Shown: in pieces, positions 8,465-16,887 of the stretch
How the letters are laid out: every line of letters begins with the position of its first letter
Position numbering within the stretch: the first letter of the stretch is position 1
Origin: Amycolatopsis coloradensis
Lineage (GTDB): Bacteria; Actinomycetota; Actinomycetes; Mycobacteriales; Pseudonocardiaceae
NCBI RefSeq assembly: GCF_001953865.1
Contig: NZ_MQUQ01000004.1
Coordinates: 248,001-312,000, forward strand
DNA: 64,000 bases
Reading direction: 5' to 3'
The notes under the pieces: generated by a model
The model's input: the letters and a program-made list of their open reading frames with translations, nothing else
Database searches by the model: none
Told to the model about the DNA's origin: nothing
Position numbers and translations under genes: made by a program

Positions 8465-8588
8465 GCGATCAGCGAAATCCTGCTTGCCTGACGTTTGGTT
8501 TCTTTCCACAGACAGCGATCTCGCGTGATCAGACGGCGATCACGTGATCAGACCTGAAGGATCACGCGGCACTAGGCGATCAGCGAAA
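8461..8588. repeat. 17-bp direct repeat flanking a convergent intergenic segment
   Basis: CTAGGCGATCAGCGAAA occurs at 8461-8477 and again at 8572-8588. The first copy contains the peroxiredoxin stop codon and the second the MerR stop codon. Between them are several GATCA-containing short palindromes such as GATCACGTGATC. The layout suggests a duplication or excision scar; a function is not apparent. Confidence 0.55.
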
Positions 8589-9279
8589 GTGTTGCGGTAG
8601 CGTCGAAAAGCGCCCGCGAGCGGGCAGTGATGGCAGCGTCCCGGACGGCGAGCGCGGAGGCGACGTCCTCCAGCCGCCGGGATCGCCGCAACTCCGGCAT
8701 CAGCGCACGGAGAGGCTCCACACGGTACCCGGCCAGCCGCAGCTGATGCACGATCCGCGCGTCCCGCACCTGGGACGGCGTGTACCGCCGCGTCCCCCGC
8801 TGATCACGGCCGGGGACGACGAGCCGTTCCGCGTCCCAGTGCCGCAACGTCGACGGCCGCAGCCCGAGCGCCGACGCGAGTTCGGAGACGCCCATCGAGT
8901 CCGAGCCCCGCACGTCCCCGATCGGTTCGCGGGAGATCACCCGGACGGCTTTCCTGGCCTCCCGCAGATCCGCACGCTCGGCGTCGAGCCCGGCGTGGGC
9001 GGCGTCGAGGAGTGCGAGCGCCTCGGCGAACGGGTCGCGGTGAAAGGCCCGGACGATCTTCTTGGCCTCGACCGGCCCCACCCCGGCGGCGAGCGCGCGG
9101 TAGGCCAGCGCGGAGCGGAGATGGATCTCCTCGTAGCTCCGGTACCCCGCGGCCGTCCGCGCCGCCGCCGGGAGCACGCCGTCGCGTTCGAGGTTGCGCA
9201 CCTGCTGGACGGAATACCCCGACCGCCGCGCGATCTCCGCGGTGCGCATTCCGGCTGATTTGAGACTTGGCACCTTCAC
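8572..9279 (-). CDS. MerR-family regulator with two HTH domains (TioE-like)
   Basis: A 235-residue protein with two MerR-type helix-turn-helix segments. The first is near residues 11-75 (RTAEIARRSGYSVQQVRNLE, then ERDGVLPAA and GYRSYEE). The second is at about 130-195 (VSELASALGLRPSTLRHWD, then GTRRYTPSQVRDARIVHQL). This tandem architecture resembles a known actinobacterial MerR subgroup. It is divergent from the DUF6194 gene with 56 bp between starts, the usual arrangement for a MerR regulator and its target. The gene at 10477-11190 is a clear paralogue. The GTG at 9279 is kept because it gives the same lead length as that paralogue; ATG at 9249 is possible. Confidence 0.85.
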   Translation of the reverse strand: MKVPSLKSAGMRTAEIARRSGYSVQQVRNLERDGVLPAAARTAAGYRSYEEIHLRSALAYRALAAGVGPVEAKKIVRAFHRDPFAEALALLDAAHAGLDAERADLREARKAVRVISREPIGDVRGSDSMGVSELASALGLRPSTLRHWDAERLVVPGRDQRGTRRYTPSQVRDARIVHQLRLAGYRVEPLRALMPELRRSRRLEDVASALAVRDAAITARSRALFDATATLSLIA

Positions 9280-9335
9280 TCCATCGAAAACAGGCTCGAA
9301 CCCTCCATAAGCACTTTAATGTGACGCTTGAGCAC

Positions 9336-9815
9336 ATGACCATCGACGAGATCATCCGTTTCGTGTCCGGCCTCGACGGCGTCCTGGCCCTCACCCCGGC
9401 ACCCGGCGACGACTGGCCCGAACTCAGCTGGGGCGACGCGTTCTTCTACTACTCACCCGACGGGGTCGTTCCGACGAACGTTCAGCCCTTCGCGACGGTC
9501 GTGACCAAGAACTACCCCGGCGACGAGGCCTCCCGCCTGGACCGGGCGGACACCTTCCGCGTGAACATCCACGCCGGGAAGGACGAGTTCATCCGGCGGC
9601 TCGGCCGTACGCCTCGGGAAGCGGCCGAGACCGACGTCGATCCCGGCGTGGCCGACACCGTGCTCGCCCATCCCGTCTACGGGACCGCGGGCTGGCTGGC
9701 GGTGGTGAACCCGGCGTCGCGGACCAGGGCGATCACTCGCGAACTGCTCGGCACGGCCTATCACCGAGCCCGTGCACGCTACGAACGCCGGGCGGATTCC
9801 TCCCGCGATTGGTGA
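9336..9815 (+). CDS. DUF6194-family protein
   Basis: A 159-residue soluble protein beginning MTIDEIIRFVSGLDGVLAL. The segment WGDAFFYYSPDGVVP and the block SRLDRADTFRVNIHAGKDEF match my recollection of the DUF6194 family, common in Streptomyces and relatives and without a known function. The ATG at 9336 is used; a GTG five codons upstream is possible. It is divergent from the tandem MerR gene, so it is the likely target of that regulator. Confidence 0.75.
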   Translation: MTIDEIIRFVSGLDGVLALTPAPGDDWPELSWGDAFFYYSPDGVVPTNVQPFATVVTKNYPGDEASRLDRADTFRVNIHAGKDEFIRRLGRTPREAAETDVDPGVADTVLAHPVYGTAGWLAVVNPASRTRAITRELLGTAYHRARARYERRADSSRDW

Positions 9816-9878
9816 GAAACAAGGCAAAGGTGGCGGGTGGCCGCGGTCACCTTGCCCCGTGGTGTCCCCGATGCCGCA

Positions 9879-10418
9879 TCAGCGTCGCAACAAGTCGTCC
9901 AGCATCCGTAGCAATTCCCCCGCCCGGCGACCACCGGCCGGGGCGTCCGGATAGCGCTTCAGGACGTCCACCACGACGGGACCGGCGAGCCCGGCCACCT
10001 TCTCGATGTAGCCGGCGCCGACGGCGGGATCGTCACCGGCGTCGAGTTCGAAGGCACGGGCCGCGTTGGCGGCGGCCCCGAGGATGTGCGGGACCTGGGT
10101 CGCTTTCGCCAGCGGGTGCAGATACGCGGAGGCTCCCGCGTGACCGGCGGCGCGGGCCGCGTCGAACGCGGCTTCACGACCGCTTTCCCGGGCGGCCCGC
10201 GCCGCCCGGTGCGCGTCCAGCGCGGTCACCCGCAAGGCCTTCGTCCGCTTGCCCCCGGCCGTGAACCGGCGTGCCTCGTCGAGCGCGGCCCGCGGGCGCC
10301 CGTCATCCGGGCACTCACGCTCGAAGATCGCCAGGGCGGGCTCCGCGCAGGCCACGGAGAAGGCCGTGACCGCCCGGAGTTCAGACAGGTCGAGGCCGAT
10401 CATGAGGTCCGCTGTCAT
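9879..10418 (-). CDS. Imm5-like (putative immunity-family) protein
   Basis: A 179-residue Ala-rich helical protein. Its runs RAVTAFSVACAEPALAIFE, RTKALRVTALDAHRAAR and AYLHPLAKATQVPHILGAA resemble the Imm-5-like family, sometimes misannotated as exonuclease. The family was named from polymorphic-toxin contexts, but many members sit next to regulators with no toxin, as here. It is divergent from the second tandem MerR gene with 58 bp between starts, and so is probably controlled by it. Family assignment is from memory; the biochemical function is unknown. Confidence 0.65.
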   Translation of the reverse strand: MTADLMIGLDLSELRAVTAFSVACAEPALAIFERECPDDGRPRAALDEARRFTAGGKRTKALRVTALDAHRAARAARESGREAAFDAARAAGHAGASAYLHPLAKATQVPHILGAAANAARAFELDAGDDPAVGAGYIEKVAGLAGPVVVDVLKRYPDAPAGGRRAGELLRMLDDLLRR

Positions 10419-10476
10419 TCTCTCGACTGTATCGTTGAACCACCGGTTGGCACTTCAGAGCGACAGTGGCAGGACA

Positions 10477-11190
10477 GTGGGCCGAAACCTTCAAACCAGT
10501 GAGCGGCTCAGGCCGGTCGATCTCGCGCGTGAGCACGGTCTGTCCACTCAGGCTGTCCGCAACTACGAGGCGGACGGCATCCTCCCCGCCGCCGAACGCG
10601 GCCCGCACGGATATCGCGCCTACACCCCGCTGCACGCACAAGCCCTGCGCGCGTTTCTCGCCCTCGTGCCGGGGCACGGTCACGCGACGGCGTCGTCGAT
10701 CATGGCCGCGGTCAACCGGGACGCGATCGAGGAGGCGCTCCGGCTCATCGACGAGAGCCACGCCCGGCTACTCGACGACCGCCGCACCCTCCAAGCGGTC
10801 GCGGCCGCGCTCCGCGACCTCGAGCCCGTGCCGCAGGAACGGGGCGAGCTGTTCGTCGGGCCGCTGGCCCGGAAACTCGGCGTCCGGCCCGCCACCCTGC
10901 GCAAATGGGAACGCGCCGGCCTTCTCCGGCCCGAACGCGACGCGCGGACGGGCTACCGCGTCTACAGCGCGGCCGACGTGCGCGACGCCAAGCTGACCCA
11001 TCAGCTCCGGCGTGGCGGCTATCTCCTGGAGCGGATCGCGCCGCTGATCGAGCAGGTCCGCTCGGCCGGAGGCGTCGTGCCGCTCGAGACGACGCTGCAC
11101 GACTGGCACGCCCGGCTCTCGGCAAGGGGCCGCGCCCTGCTCTCCGGCGCCGCCGCACTGGACGCCTACCTCGGCTCGCGGAATTCCTGA
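10477..11190 (+). CDS. MerR-family regulator with two HTH domains (paralogue of 8572-9279)
   Basis: A 237-residue protein read from the GTG at 10477. The first HTH (RPVDLAREHGLSTQAVRNYE, then EADGILPAAERG) and second HTH (GPLARKLGVRPATLRKWERA, then TGYRVYSAADVRDAKLTHQL) mirror the other tandem MerR protein in this window, including the ligand-free hinge and the closing alpha-helical region. The two likely arose by duplication. It is divergent from the Imm5-like gene, and the 58-bp gap contains the near-symmetric AACCACCGGTT, a candidate operator. Confidence 0.85.
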   Translation: MGRNLQTSERLRPVDLAREHGLSTQAVRNYEADGILPAAERGPHGYRAYTPLHAQALRAFLALVPGHGHATASSIMAAVNRDAIEEALRLIDESHARLLDDRRTLQAVAAALRDLEPVPQERGELFVGPLARKLGVRPATLRKWERAGLLRPERDARTGYRVYSAADVRDAKLTHQLRRGGYLLERIAPLIEQVRSAGGVVPLETTLHDWHARLSARGRALLSGAAALDAYLGSRNS

Positions 11191-11248
11191 CACTTTTGTG
11201 ACAATGACACTTTCGCGCACTACGCGGGCAATTCTCGTTTTACGCCTA

Positions 11249-11283
11249 CGAAAGTAGGAGTGCCCCGGCGGAACCTACTTTCG
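11249..11283 (+). terminator. Hairpin downstream of the second MerR gene
   Basis: CGAAAGTAGG (11249-11258) and CCTACTTTCG (11274-11283) are exact reverse complements around 15 nt. The stem lies 58 bp after the MerR stop and about 125 bp before the protease start, so it may end the MerR transcript or regulate the protease. The rest of the gap to 11407 shows no other clear signal. Confidence 0.5.
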
Positions 11284-11407
11284 GCGCTACGGCGCTATAG
11301 TCGGCCGCTCGTACTGTTCGTCGCGTCGAGATGAACCGCCCGGTCCCTGCTATTTTCCGAACATATTCCGGCGGTTCGTCATTCCCTCCTTATCGAAGGA
11401 AATTCGC

Positions 11408-12568
11408 ATGCGAATTCGCGGACCCGTCATGCTCACTCTGCTGAGCGTCTGCGCCGGAATAGGCGCCCTCGCCGTCCCGGCGACCGCCGCTCCGGCCGCC
11501 TCCTACGACCAGACGATGCTCGAGACCCTCGCGTCCCAGCTCGGGGTCAGCCCCCTTCAGGCCGCGCAGAAGCTGGACCACGAGAAGACCCTGATCTCGT
11601 CGCTGGAGAGCATCAGAACCCGTGGCCTCCACACCGACGGCGCGTACTTCGACGACACCGGCGCCCTCGTGGTGAACGCCGCCGACGCCGGGTCCGCCCA
11701 AGCCCTCCGCTCCGCCGGGCTGACGCCGCGCACCGGCGCCCGCGGTGAGAAAGCGCTGGACGCGCTGTCCGCCACCGTCGGCACCGTGCTCGGCGCCGAG
11801 GTCACCCAGGTGCAGTCCTGGGGTCCGGAACTCGCCGCCGACCAGGTCGTCGTCACCGTGCAGCCGGGCGCCGACCGCGCCCTGCTCCGGCGGCTTTCGG
11901 CGCTGTCCGGTGTGACCGTCCGGACCGGCGTCGCCAACGGCAACACCACGCAGGCCGACGTCATCCCCGGCCAGATCATGGACCTCGACCCCGGCACCAA
12001 CTGCTCCCTCGGTTTCCCCGGCACCACCAGTGACGGCGACAACGTGCTGCTCACCGCCGGGCACTGCGTCGAAGGCAACCCGGACATCCTCAACCGCAAC
12101 GGCGTCCACATCGGCCAGGGTGTCGCCACCGAGTTCCCGTCGGTCGACATGGGCCTGATGGACATCGACGACGAGGACACCGGCCGCGGCTACGTGGACA
12201 CCCGCAAGGGCACCACGGTGCGGATCACCGGCAGCTCGAAGGCGCCGGTCGGCACCACGCTGTGCAAGGCGGGCAACACCACCGGCTGGACCTGCGGCAA
12301 GATCACCGCTTACAACCAGACCGTGCGCTACAGCGGGGAAAGCGTCGCCACCAGCGGCCTGGCCAAGTCCACGGTCTGCACCGAAGGCGGCGACAGCGGC
12401 GGTGCCTACATCGCAGGCAACACCGCGCAGGGCATGACCTCCGGCGGCCCGAACGACGGGCACGACTGCGGCTACAACCAGGGCTCCAACGCCACCGGCT
12501 CGTACTCCTACTACCAGCCCGTCGTGGACGCGGCGAACAACTACGGGGTCACGCTGACCCGGTCCTGA
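11408..12568 (+). CDS. Secreted trypsin-like serine protease (S1 family, streptogrisin/alpha-lytic type)
   Basis: A 386-residue pre-pro-protease. There is a signal peptide to about residue 28 (ATAAPAAS), then a propeptide starting near MLETLASQLGVSPLQAAQKL, then the catalytic domain from about residue 180. His is in LLTAGHCVEG, Asp in SVDMGLM and Ser in EGGDSGGAY, with paired cysteines (NCSLGF...AGHCV; LCKAG...WTCGK). The extracellular enzyme digests proteins after autocatalytic removal of the propeptide. It ends in a strong hairpin terminator (12575-12605). The truncated remnant at 45482-45688 derives from a similar protease gene. Confidence 0.93.
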   Translation: MRIRGPVMLTLLSVCAGIGALAVPATAAPAASYDQTMLETLASQLGVSPLQAAQKLDHEKTLISSLESIRTRGLHTDGAYFDDTGALVVNAADAGSAQALRSAGLTPRTGARGEKALDALSATVGTVLGAEVTQVQSWGPELAADQVVVTVQPGADRALLRRLSALSGVTVRTGVANGNTTQADVIPGQIMDLDPGTNCSLGFPGTTSDGDNVLLTAGHCVEGNPDILNRNGVHIGQGVATEFPSVDMGLMDIDDEDTGRGYVDTRKGTTVRITGSSKAPVGTTLCKAGNTTGWTCGKITAYNQTVRYSGESVATSGLAKSTVCTEGGDSGGAYIAGNTAQGMTSGGPNDGHDCGYNQGSNATGSYSYYQPVVDAANNYGVTLTRS

Positions 12569-12574
12569 CGCGTC

Positions 12575-12605
12575 ATGCCGGGGAGCGGCGGTCGCTCCCC
12601 GGCAT
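12575..12605 (+). terminator. Strong hairpin after the serine protease gene
   Basis: ATGCCGGGGAGCG (12575-12587) pairs perfectly with CGCTCCCCGGCAT (12593-12605) around a 5-nt loop, 6 bp after the protease stop codon. The 13-bp GC-rich stem is a typical actinobacterial terminator and may serve the convergent methyltransferase gene too. Confidence 0.85.
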
Positions 12606-12670
12606 CGGGCCGTCCTTCGCCGGACTCCCGCGTTCTTCCTGAACAAGCCCGGGCCATCTGCGAAACCCGG

Positions 12671-13519
12671 TCAAGGCTTACGAGCGACGCCCGCCAAACC
12701 ACGGGATCCCACCAAACCGTCCAGGTCGGGTGATTCGCCGTCGGGCCGCCATTGCGGCAACCACACCAGGCCGGGCTCGACCAGCCGCAGTCCGGTGAAG
12801 AACGCGGCGATCTCCTCCCGCCCCCGAAGCGTGACGGCACTGTTGGTCCGGCGGCGATAGGAATCGATGACACCCGCCGATCGTTCTCGCAGCGCCGTGT
12901 CCTCGGCCGGGACGTGGATATGCGAGAGCGCCACGAGGCTGCCGGACGGCAACCGCTCCAGATAGCCGCCGAAAGTCGCGTGCGGGGCGGTTTCGCCGGG
13001 CATGAAATGCAGCAATGCCACGGCCAGCAGGCCGATCGGCTGATCGGGATCGATCAGCCCGGTGTCGATCACCTGCTTCCACAATCGTGGTCCGTCGTGG
13101 AAATCGCCGTCCAGCGCGGTGTGCCGGGCCGGGTCGGCGGTCTGCTCCAGCAGGATCTCGGCGTGGGCCTGCGCGATCGGTTCGTTGTCGATGTAGACGA
13201 CCCGGCATTCGCCCGGCGCGGCCTCCTCGGCGACTTCGTGCACGTTGCCCTGCGTCGGCAGACCGGAACCGATGTCCACGAATTGCCGGATGCCCTGATC
13301 GACCATGTAGCGCACGGCGCGACCGAGAAACGCCCTGTTGGCCCGCGCGAAATCCCGCATCGACGGGATCAGCCGCAGCTGTTCCTCGGCGAATTGCTGA
13401 TCGACGGCGTAGTTGTGCACCCCGCCGAGCAGGTAGTCGTACACCCGGCCGACCGACACCTTGTTCACCGAATCCGCCAGCCGCTGCCCCGCGTCCCGGG
13501 CGCTCGCTTTCTCCCCCAT
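12671..13519 (-). CDS. DUF574-type SAM-dependent methyltransferase
   Basis: A 282-residue protein with the signature start SVGRVYDYLLGGVHNYAVD, the SAM-site segment QFVDIGSGLPTQGNVHEVA and VVYIDNEPIAQAHA, all typical of the Methyltransf_19 (DUF574) family that is expanded in actinomycetes. The substrate is unknown for nearly all members. It is probably monocistronic, with its 3' end facing the protease terminator. Confidence 0.88.
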   Translation of the reverse strand: MGEKASARDAGQRLADSVNKVSVGRVYDYLLGGVHNYAVDQQFAEEQLRLIPSMRDFARANRAFLGRAVRYMVDQGIRQFVDIGSGLPTQGNVHEVAEEAAPGECRVVYIDNEPIAQAHAEILLEQTADPARHTALDGDFHDGPRLWKQVIDTGLIDPDQPIGLLAVALLHFMPGETAPHATFGGYLERLPSGSLVALSHIHVPAEDTALRERSAGVIDSYRRRTNSAVTLRGREEIAAFFTGLRLVEPGLVWLPQWRPDGESPDLDGLVGSRGLAGVARKP

Positions 13520-13568
13520 GGTCCGAAGATAGCGGATCCGGCGAGAATCGGTCAGGGTGTTCGCGCGC

Positions 13569-14540
13569 TCACGACTTCAGAAACCTGACCAACTCGGCGC
13601 TCACGAACTCCGGGTTCTCCTCGGCGAGCCAGTGCCCCGCCCGGGGTACCTCGACCGCGCGGGCGAGGTTCGCGACGCGGGGCGCCAACGTCGCTTTTTG
13701 TGGTTCGAGGAGTCCTTCGGCGGTCATCAGCAACGTCGGGGTACTGATGGGTTTCGCACCGACGTTCGCGGTCGCGTCCTGGCCGAGTGTGCGATAGAGC
13801 TCGAAACCGCCGTGCAGGACCTCGGGCCTGCTGTAGGTCCGGGCGTATTCACCGATTTCCGCCTCGTCGAAAGGCGATGGCGCGCCCGGCCCGCCGAAAG
13901 CCGTTCCCGAGTACGCGACTTGAGGATAAAACAGGGAAAGGTACTCGCGGACGTCGTCACCGACGACGGCTTCGGGAACCGTTTTCTGCGAATGGAAGGC
14001 GATGTGCCAGCTCAGGTTCCGGTAGGCCGTCGCGTCGAGCGCGGGGCCCGGCAGCGGGAGGTCGAGATAGGCGAGGTGCGTGAGTTCGCCGGGGAACTGC
14101 GCCGCGTACTGGAAGGCGACCGCGGCACCGAGATCGTGGCCTGCGATCCGGACGTCGCGCAGGTCGAGGCGTCCGGCGACGAGGCCGTGCACATAGCGGG
14201 CGAGGGTGGCCTTGTCGTAGCCGGGTGGTGCGCCGGTACTGTCGCCGAGGCCGGGGAGATCGAGTGCGTACACCGTGAAGTGTTCGGCCAGCGCGGGCAT
14301 GACGCGGTGCCAGCCGTACCAGGTCTGCGGCCAGCCGTGCACCAGGACGAGCGGGGCTCCCTTGCCACCGGTGACGTAGTGCATCTTCACGCCCTCGACG
14401 TCGGCGAACTCATGGCGGAACTGGTGCGCGAAACTCGCGTCGCCGCGGGTGATGTTCTCGTAGGGCGGGGCCGCCGGCGGCGAACCGCAGGCCGTCACGA
14501 GGACGAGGGCCGCGAGTAGTGCGGCGACTCGGTGAAGCAT
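13569..14540 (-). CDS. Lipoprotein alpha/beta hydrolase (epoxide hydrolase-like)
   Basis: A 323-residue protein with a lipoprotein signal (ALVLVTACGSP; Cys18 would be lipidated), so the enzyme is anchored outside the membrane. The fold is alpha/beta hydrolase: HGWPQTWYGWH oxyanion loop, nucleophile Asp in GHDLGAAVAF, catalytic His in RAGHWLAEENPE. An Asp nucleophile and HGWP motif point to epoxide hydrolase or haloalkane dehalogenase chemistry rather than an esterase. It is followed on the same strand by nothing close and preceded by the DinB gene, 13 bp away, so it may share that operon. Confidence 0.88.
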   Translation of the reverse strand: MLHRVAALLAALVLVTACGSPPAAPPYENITRGDASFAHQFRHEFADVEGVKMHYVTGGKGAPLVLVHGWPQTWYGWHRVMPALAEHFTVYALDLPGLGDSTGAPPGYDKATLARYVHGLVAGRLDLRDVRIAGHDLGAAVAFQYAAQFPGELTHLAYLDLPLPGPALDATAYRNLSWHIAFHSQKTVPEAVVGDDVREYLSLFYPQVAYSGTAFGGPGAPSPFDEAEIGEYARTYSRPEVLHGGFELYRTLGQDATANVGAKPISTPTLLMTAEGLLEPQKATLAPRVANLARAVEVPRAGHWLAEENPEFVSAELVRFLKS

Positions 14541-14553
14541 GGTTGTCTCCCTT

Positions 14554-15018
14554 TCAGCGCCCGGTCGCGCCGTCGATCAGCTCGCGCAGGATGTCGACGT
14601 GTCCCGCGTGCCGCGCGGTTTCCTCGATCAGATGAGTCAGCGTCCAGCGCCGCGAACCCCGGCGGGGGCCCGCTTCGGCGAGGTCGTCCCAGGACGCGAT
14701 TTCGTCGTTCGCTTCGGCGATGGTTTCCCGGTACGCGGCGAGAAGCGACGCCGTCGTGTCGTCCGGGGCGGGATGGAACGTCGCTTTCCAGTCGGTGACG
14801 TCGTGGCCGAGCAGCCAGTGGCGTTCCACGTGGGTCAGGTGTTTGACCAGGCCGAGCAGATTCGTGCCGGAGGGCACGCCGGGGGCCCGGGCCCGGTCGT
14901 CCGGCGCCCCTTCGGCCTTGGCCGCGACGGCGGCACGCAGGTAGTCGAGGAAACCGGCGAGCACGTCCTTCTCACCGGCTCCTGTCGACGGCGGCCCGGC
15001 GTCGCGTTTCCGCCTCAT
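14554..15018 (-). CDS. DinB-family (DUF664) protein, putative mycothiol-dependent enzyme
   Basis: A 154-residue four-helix protein. KHLTHVERHWLLGHDVTDW and TLTHLIEETARHAGHVDILR carry the three His of the DinB metal site. Actinobacterial members are often thiol-dependent S-transferases using mycothiol. Its ATG overlaps the stop of the upstream methyltransferase by four bases (ATGA), so the two are translationally coupled. The substrate is unknown. Confidence 0.85.
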   Translation of the reverse strand: MRRKRDAGPPSTGAGEKDVLAGFLDYLRAAVAAKAEGAPDDRARAPGVPSGTNLLGLVKHLTHVERHWLLGHDVTDWKATFHPAPDDTTASLLAAYRETIAEANDEIASWDDLAEAGPRRGSRRWTLTHLIEETARHAGHVDILRELIDGATGR

Positions 15019-15629
15019 CGCCCTGCCTCCGAAATCCGCCGGACCACCAGGACGTGGTCGAGGACGGTCGCGGTCTGGCCTCCGGGGCCGGTGGCGCGCC
15101 GTTCCCCGGCCTCCGCACGGTCGATGGACCACGTCACCGGGTCGAGGGCCAGCTCAGCCGCAACTTCGAGAGGCGTGGGGAACTGAGTGCCCTGGCTCCA
15201 CGACCACGGCGCGGAAGATCCGTGATCGACGACGACCAGCCGTCCGCCCGGGTTCAGCGATTTCGCGGCGGTCCTCAGCACACGGGCCCGGTCCAGTTCG
15301 AACGGTGTGTGGAAGTACTGCGCGGACACCAGGTCGAAGTCGCCGAAGGGGAAATCCTCGGCGAGATCGAGGCGGAGAGCCGTGATCGGCTCACCCCGTT
15401 CCCGGAGCGAGCGCACCGCGGCTCCCGAGATGTCGACGGCGGTCACCCGCCAGCCTCGGGCGGCCAGCCACAACGCGTCTCCCCCGCCGCCGCAGCCGAG
15501 GTCGAGCACGGAGCCCGGGGTCAGCGGGCCGGCGATCTCGGCCAGTCGCGGGTTCACCGTCGGCGTTCCGGCGGCGCGCTTTTCGTAGAGTTCGTCCCAG
15601 AATTCCGTGGCACGGTCCGGAGCGTTCAT
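15015..15629 (-). CDS. Class I SAM-dependent methyltransferase
   Basis: From the ATG at 15629, with GAGGTGAAG just upstream, the protein has 204 residues. SAM-binding motif I is VLDLGCGGGGDALWLA; motif II lies around AVDISGAAV. The N-terminus ATEFWDELYEKR resembles thiopurine- or tellurite-resistance-type methyltransferases. It is divergent from the XRE-cupin gene across a palindromic operator (15693-15709), so it is probably repressed by that regulator together with the coupled DinB gene. The substrate is unknown; detoxification is a reasonable inference. Confidence 0.88.
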   Translation of the reverse strand: MNAPDRATEFWDELYEKRAAGTPTVNPRLAEIAGPLTPGSVLDLGCGGGGDALWLAARGWRVTAVDISGAAVRSLRERGEPITALRLDLAEDFPFGDFDLVSAQYFHTPFELDRARVLRTAAKSLNPGGRLVVVDHGSSAPWSWSQGTQFPTPLEVAAELALDPVTWSIDRAEAGERRATGPGGQTATVLDHVLVVRRISEAGR

Positions 15630-15692
15630 CTTCACCTCGCATGGTCTGTTCCGGACCACTCTCGCCTCGGCGAACGCGAATCCGCACGGAAA

Positions 15693-15709
15693 CTTGCCGA
15701 CCTGGCAAG
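15693..15709. promoter_or_regulatory. Palindromic operator between methyltransferase and XRE-cupin genes
   Basis: CTTGCC-GACCT-GGCAAG is a perfect 6-bp inverted repeat with a 5-nt centre, 9 bp before the XRE-cupin start and 63 bp before the divergent methyltransferase start. The position fits an autoregulatory site controlling both transcripts. Confidence 0.6.
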
Positions 15710-15718
15710 ATCGACGGC

Positions 15719-16288
15719 ATGGCGGACGAGACGGACGAGGTACTGGACGCGGTGGGCCCCCGGTTACGCGCCTTGCGCAAACACCGTGGGCTGACCCTTG
15801 CCGAATTGTCGGCGGCGACCGGGATCTCGGAAAGCACCTTGTCACGGCTGGAAAGCGGCGGACGGAAGCCCACCTTGGAACTACTGCTGCCGCTGGCCCG
15901 CGTGCACGGCGTACCGCTCGACGACCTCGTCGGCGCCCCTCGGACCGGCGACCCGCGGATCCATCTGGAGCCGATCCACCGGCACGGCATGACCTTCCTG
16001 CCGCTCACCCGCCGCGCCGGCGGGGTGCAGGCGTTCAAGATGCTCATCCCCAGCCGCCCGGAACCGGCGGAGCCCACTCCGCAGACCCACGGCGGCTACG
16101 AATGGGTGTATGTCCTCAATGGACGGCTGCGGCTGGTGGTCGGCGACCGGGACATGGTCCTGCCGCCCGGCGAGGCCGCCGAATTCGACACCGCGCTGCC
16201 GCATTGGCTCGGCTCGGCCGACGGTCGCGCCGTCGAGACCCTGGTCCTTTTCGGACCGCAGGGCGAACGCGCCCACGTCCGGCGTTAG
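15719..16288 (+). CDS. XRE-cupin transcriptional regulator
   Basis: A 189-residue protein. The N-terminal XRE helix-turn-helix (about residues 12-66; LRALRKHRGLTLAELSAATG, then ISESTLSRLESG) is followed by a C-terminal cupin sensor (about 105-180; GGYEWVYVLNGRLRLVVGDR, then PPGEAAEFDTALPHWLGS). Such proteins are small-molecule-responsive repressors. The palindrome 15693-15709 directly upstream is its likely operator, and the divergent methyltransferase/DinB operon its likely target. The 3' end overlaps the convergent response regulator by 4 bp. Confidence 0.9.
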   Translation: MADETDEVLDAVGPRLRALRKHRGLTLAELSAATGISESTLSRLESGGRKPTLELLLPLARVHGVPLDDLVGAPRTGDPRIHLEPIHRHGMTFLPLTRRAGGVQAFKMLIPSRPEPAEPTPQTHGGYEWVYVLNGRLRLVVGDRDMVLPPGEAAEFDTALPHWLGSADGRAVETLVLFGPQGERAHVRR

Positions 16289-16887
16289 AGCCAGTCGTGC
16301 TCGCGGGCGTACCTCGCCGCCTCGTGCCGGGTCTGGGTCTGCGTCTTCTGCATGGCGTTGGACAGGTAGTTGCGCACCGTGCCCTGCGCGAGGTGGAGCT
16401 GAGCGGCGATCTCGGCGACGGAGTACCCCTCGCCGGTCACCCGCAGGACCTCGAGTTCACGCTCGGTGAGGGGACAGTCGTCGACGACGGCGAGCGCCGA
16501 GACGTCCGGGTCGATCCAGCGTTTGCCCTGGTGCAGGGCGGTGATGACGAACGTGATGTGCGAAGGCTCGGCCGCCTTGCTCACGAAACCCTGGACGCCG
16601 AGTTTGAGGGCTTTGCGGAGCACCCCGGGTTTCGCGTGCCGGGTCAGCATGAGGATGACCTGGTCCGGCCGGGTACGGCGGATTTCGGCGACCGCGCCGA
16701 GCCCGTCCACCCCGGGCATTTCGAGGTCGATGACGAGGACGTCGGGCTCGTGCCGCAGCGTGGCCTCGACGGCCTCCTCGCCGTTCTCCGCTTCGGCGAG
16801 GACGGTGATCTCGCCTTCGAGCGGGAGCAGCGCGGCCATCGCCTTGCGCAGCAGGGCCTCGTCGTCGGCGAGCACCACCGTGGTCAT
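16285..16887 (-). CDS. NarL/DesR-type LuxR response regulator
   Basis: A 200-residue two-domain response regulator. The receiver domain has the acidic pair in VVLADDEALLRKA, the phospho-acceptor Asp in DVLVIDLEMPGVDG and Lys in GFVSKAAEP. The C-terminal LuxR HTH reads LTERELEVLRVTGEGYSVAE and IAAQLHLAQGTVRNYLS. It overlaps the histidine kinase stop by ATGA, giving a kinase-regulator operon. The pair is divergent from an ABC exporter (18131-19765), its probable target. Confidence 0.95.
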   Translation of the reverse strand: MTTVVLADDEALLRKAMAALLPLEGEITVLAEAENGEEAVEATLRHEPDVLVIDLEMPGVDGLGAVAEIRRTRPDQVILMLTRHAKPGVLRKALKLGVQGFVSKAAEPSHITFVITALHQGKRWIDPDVSALAVVDDCPLTERELEVLRVTGEGYSVAEIAAQLHLAQGTVRNYLSNAMQKTQTQTRHEAARYAREHDWL

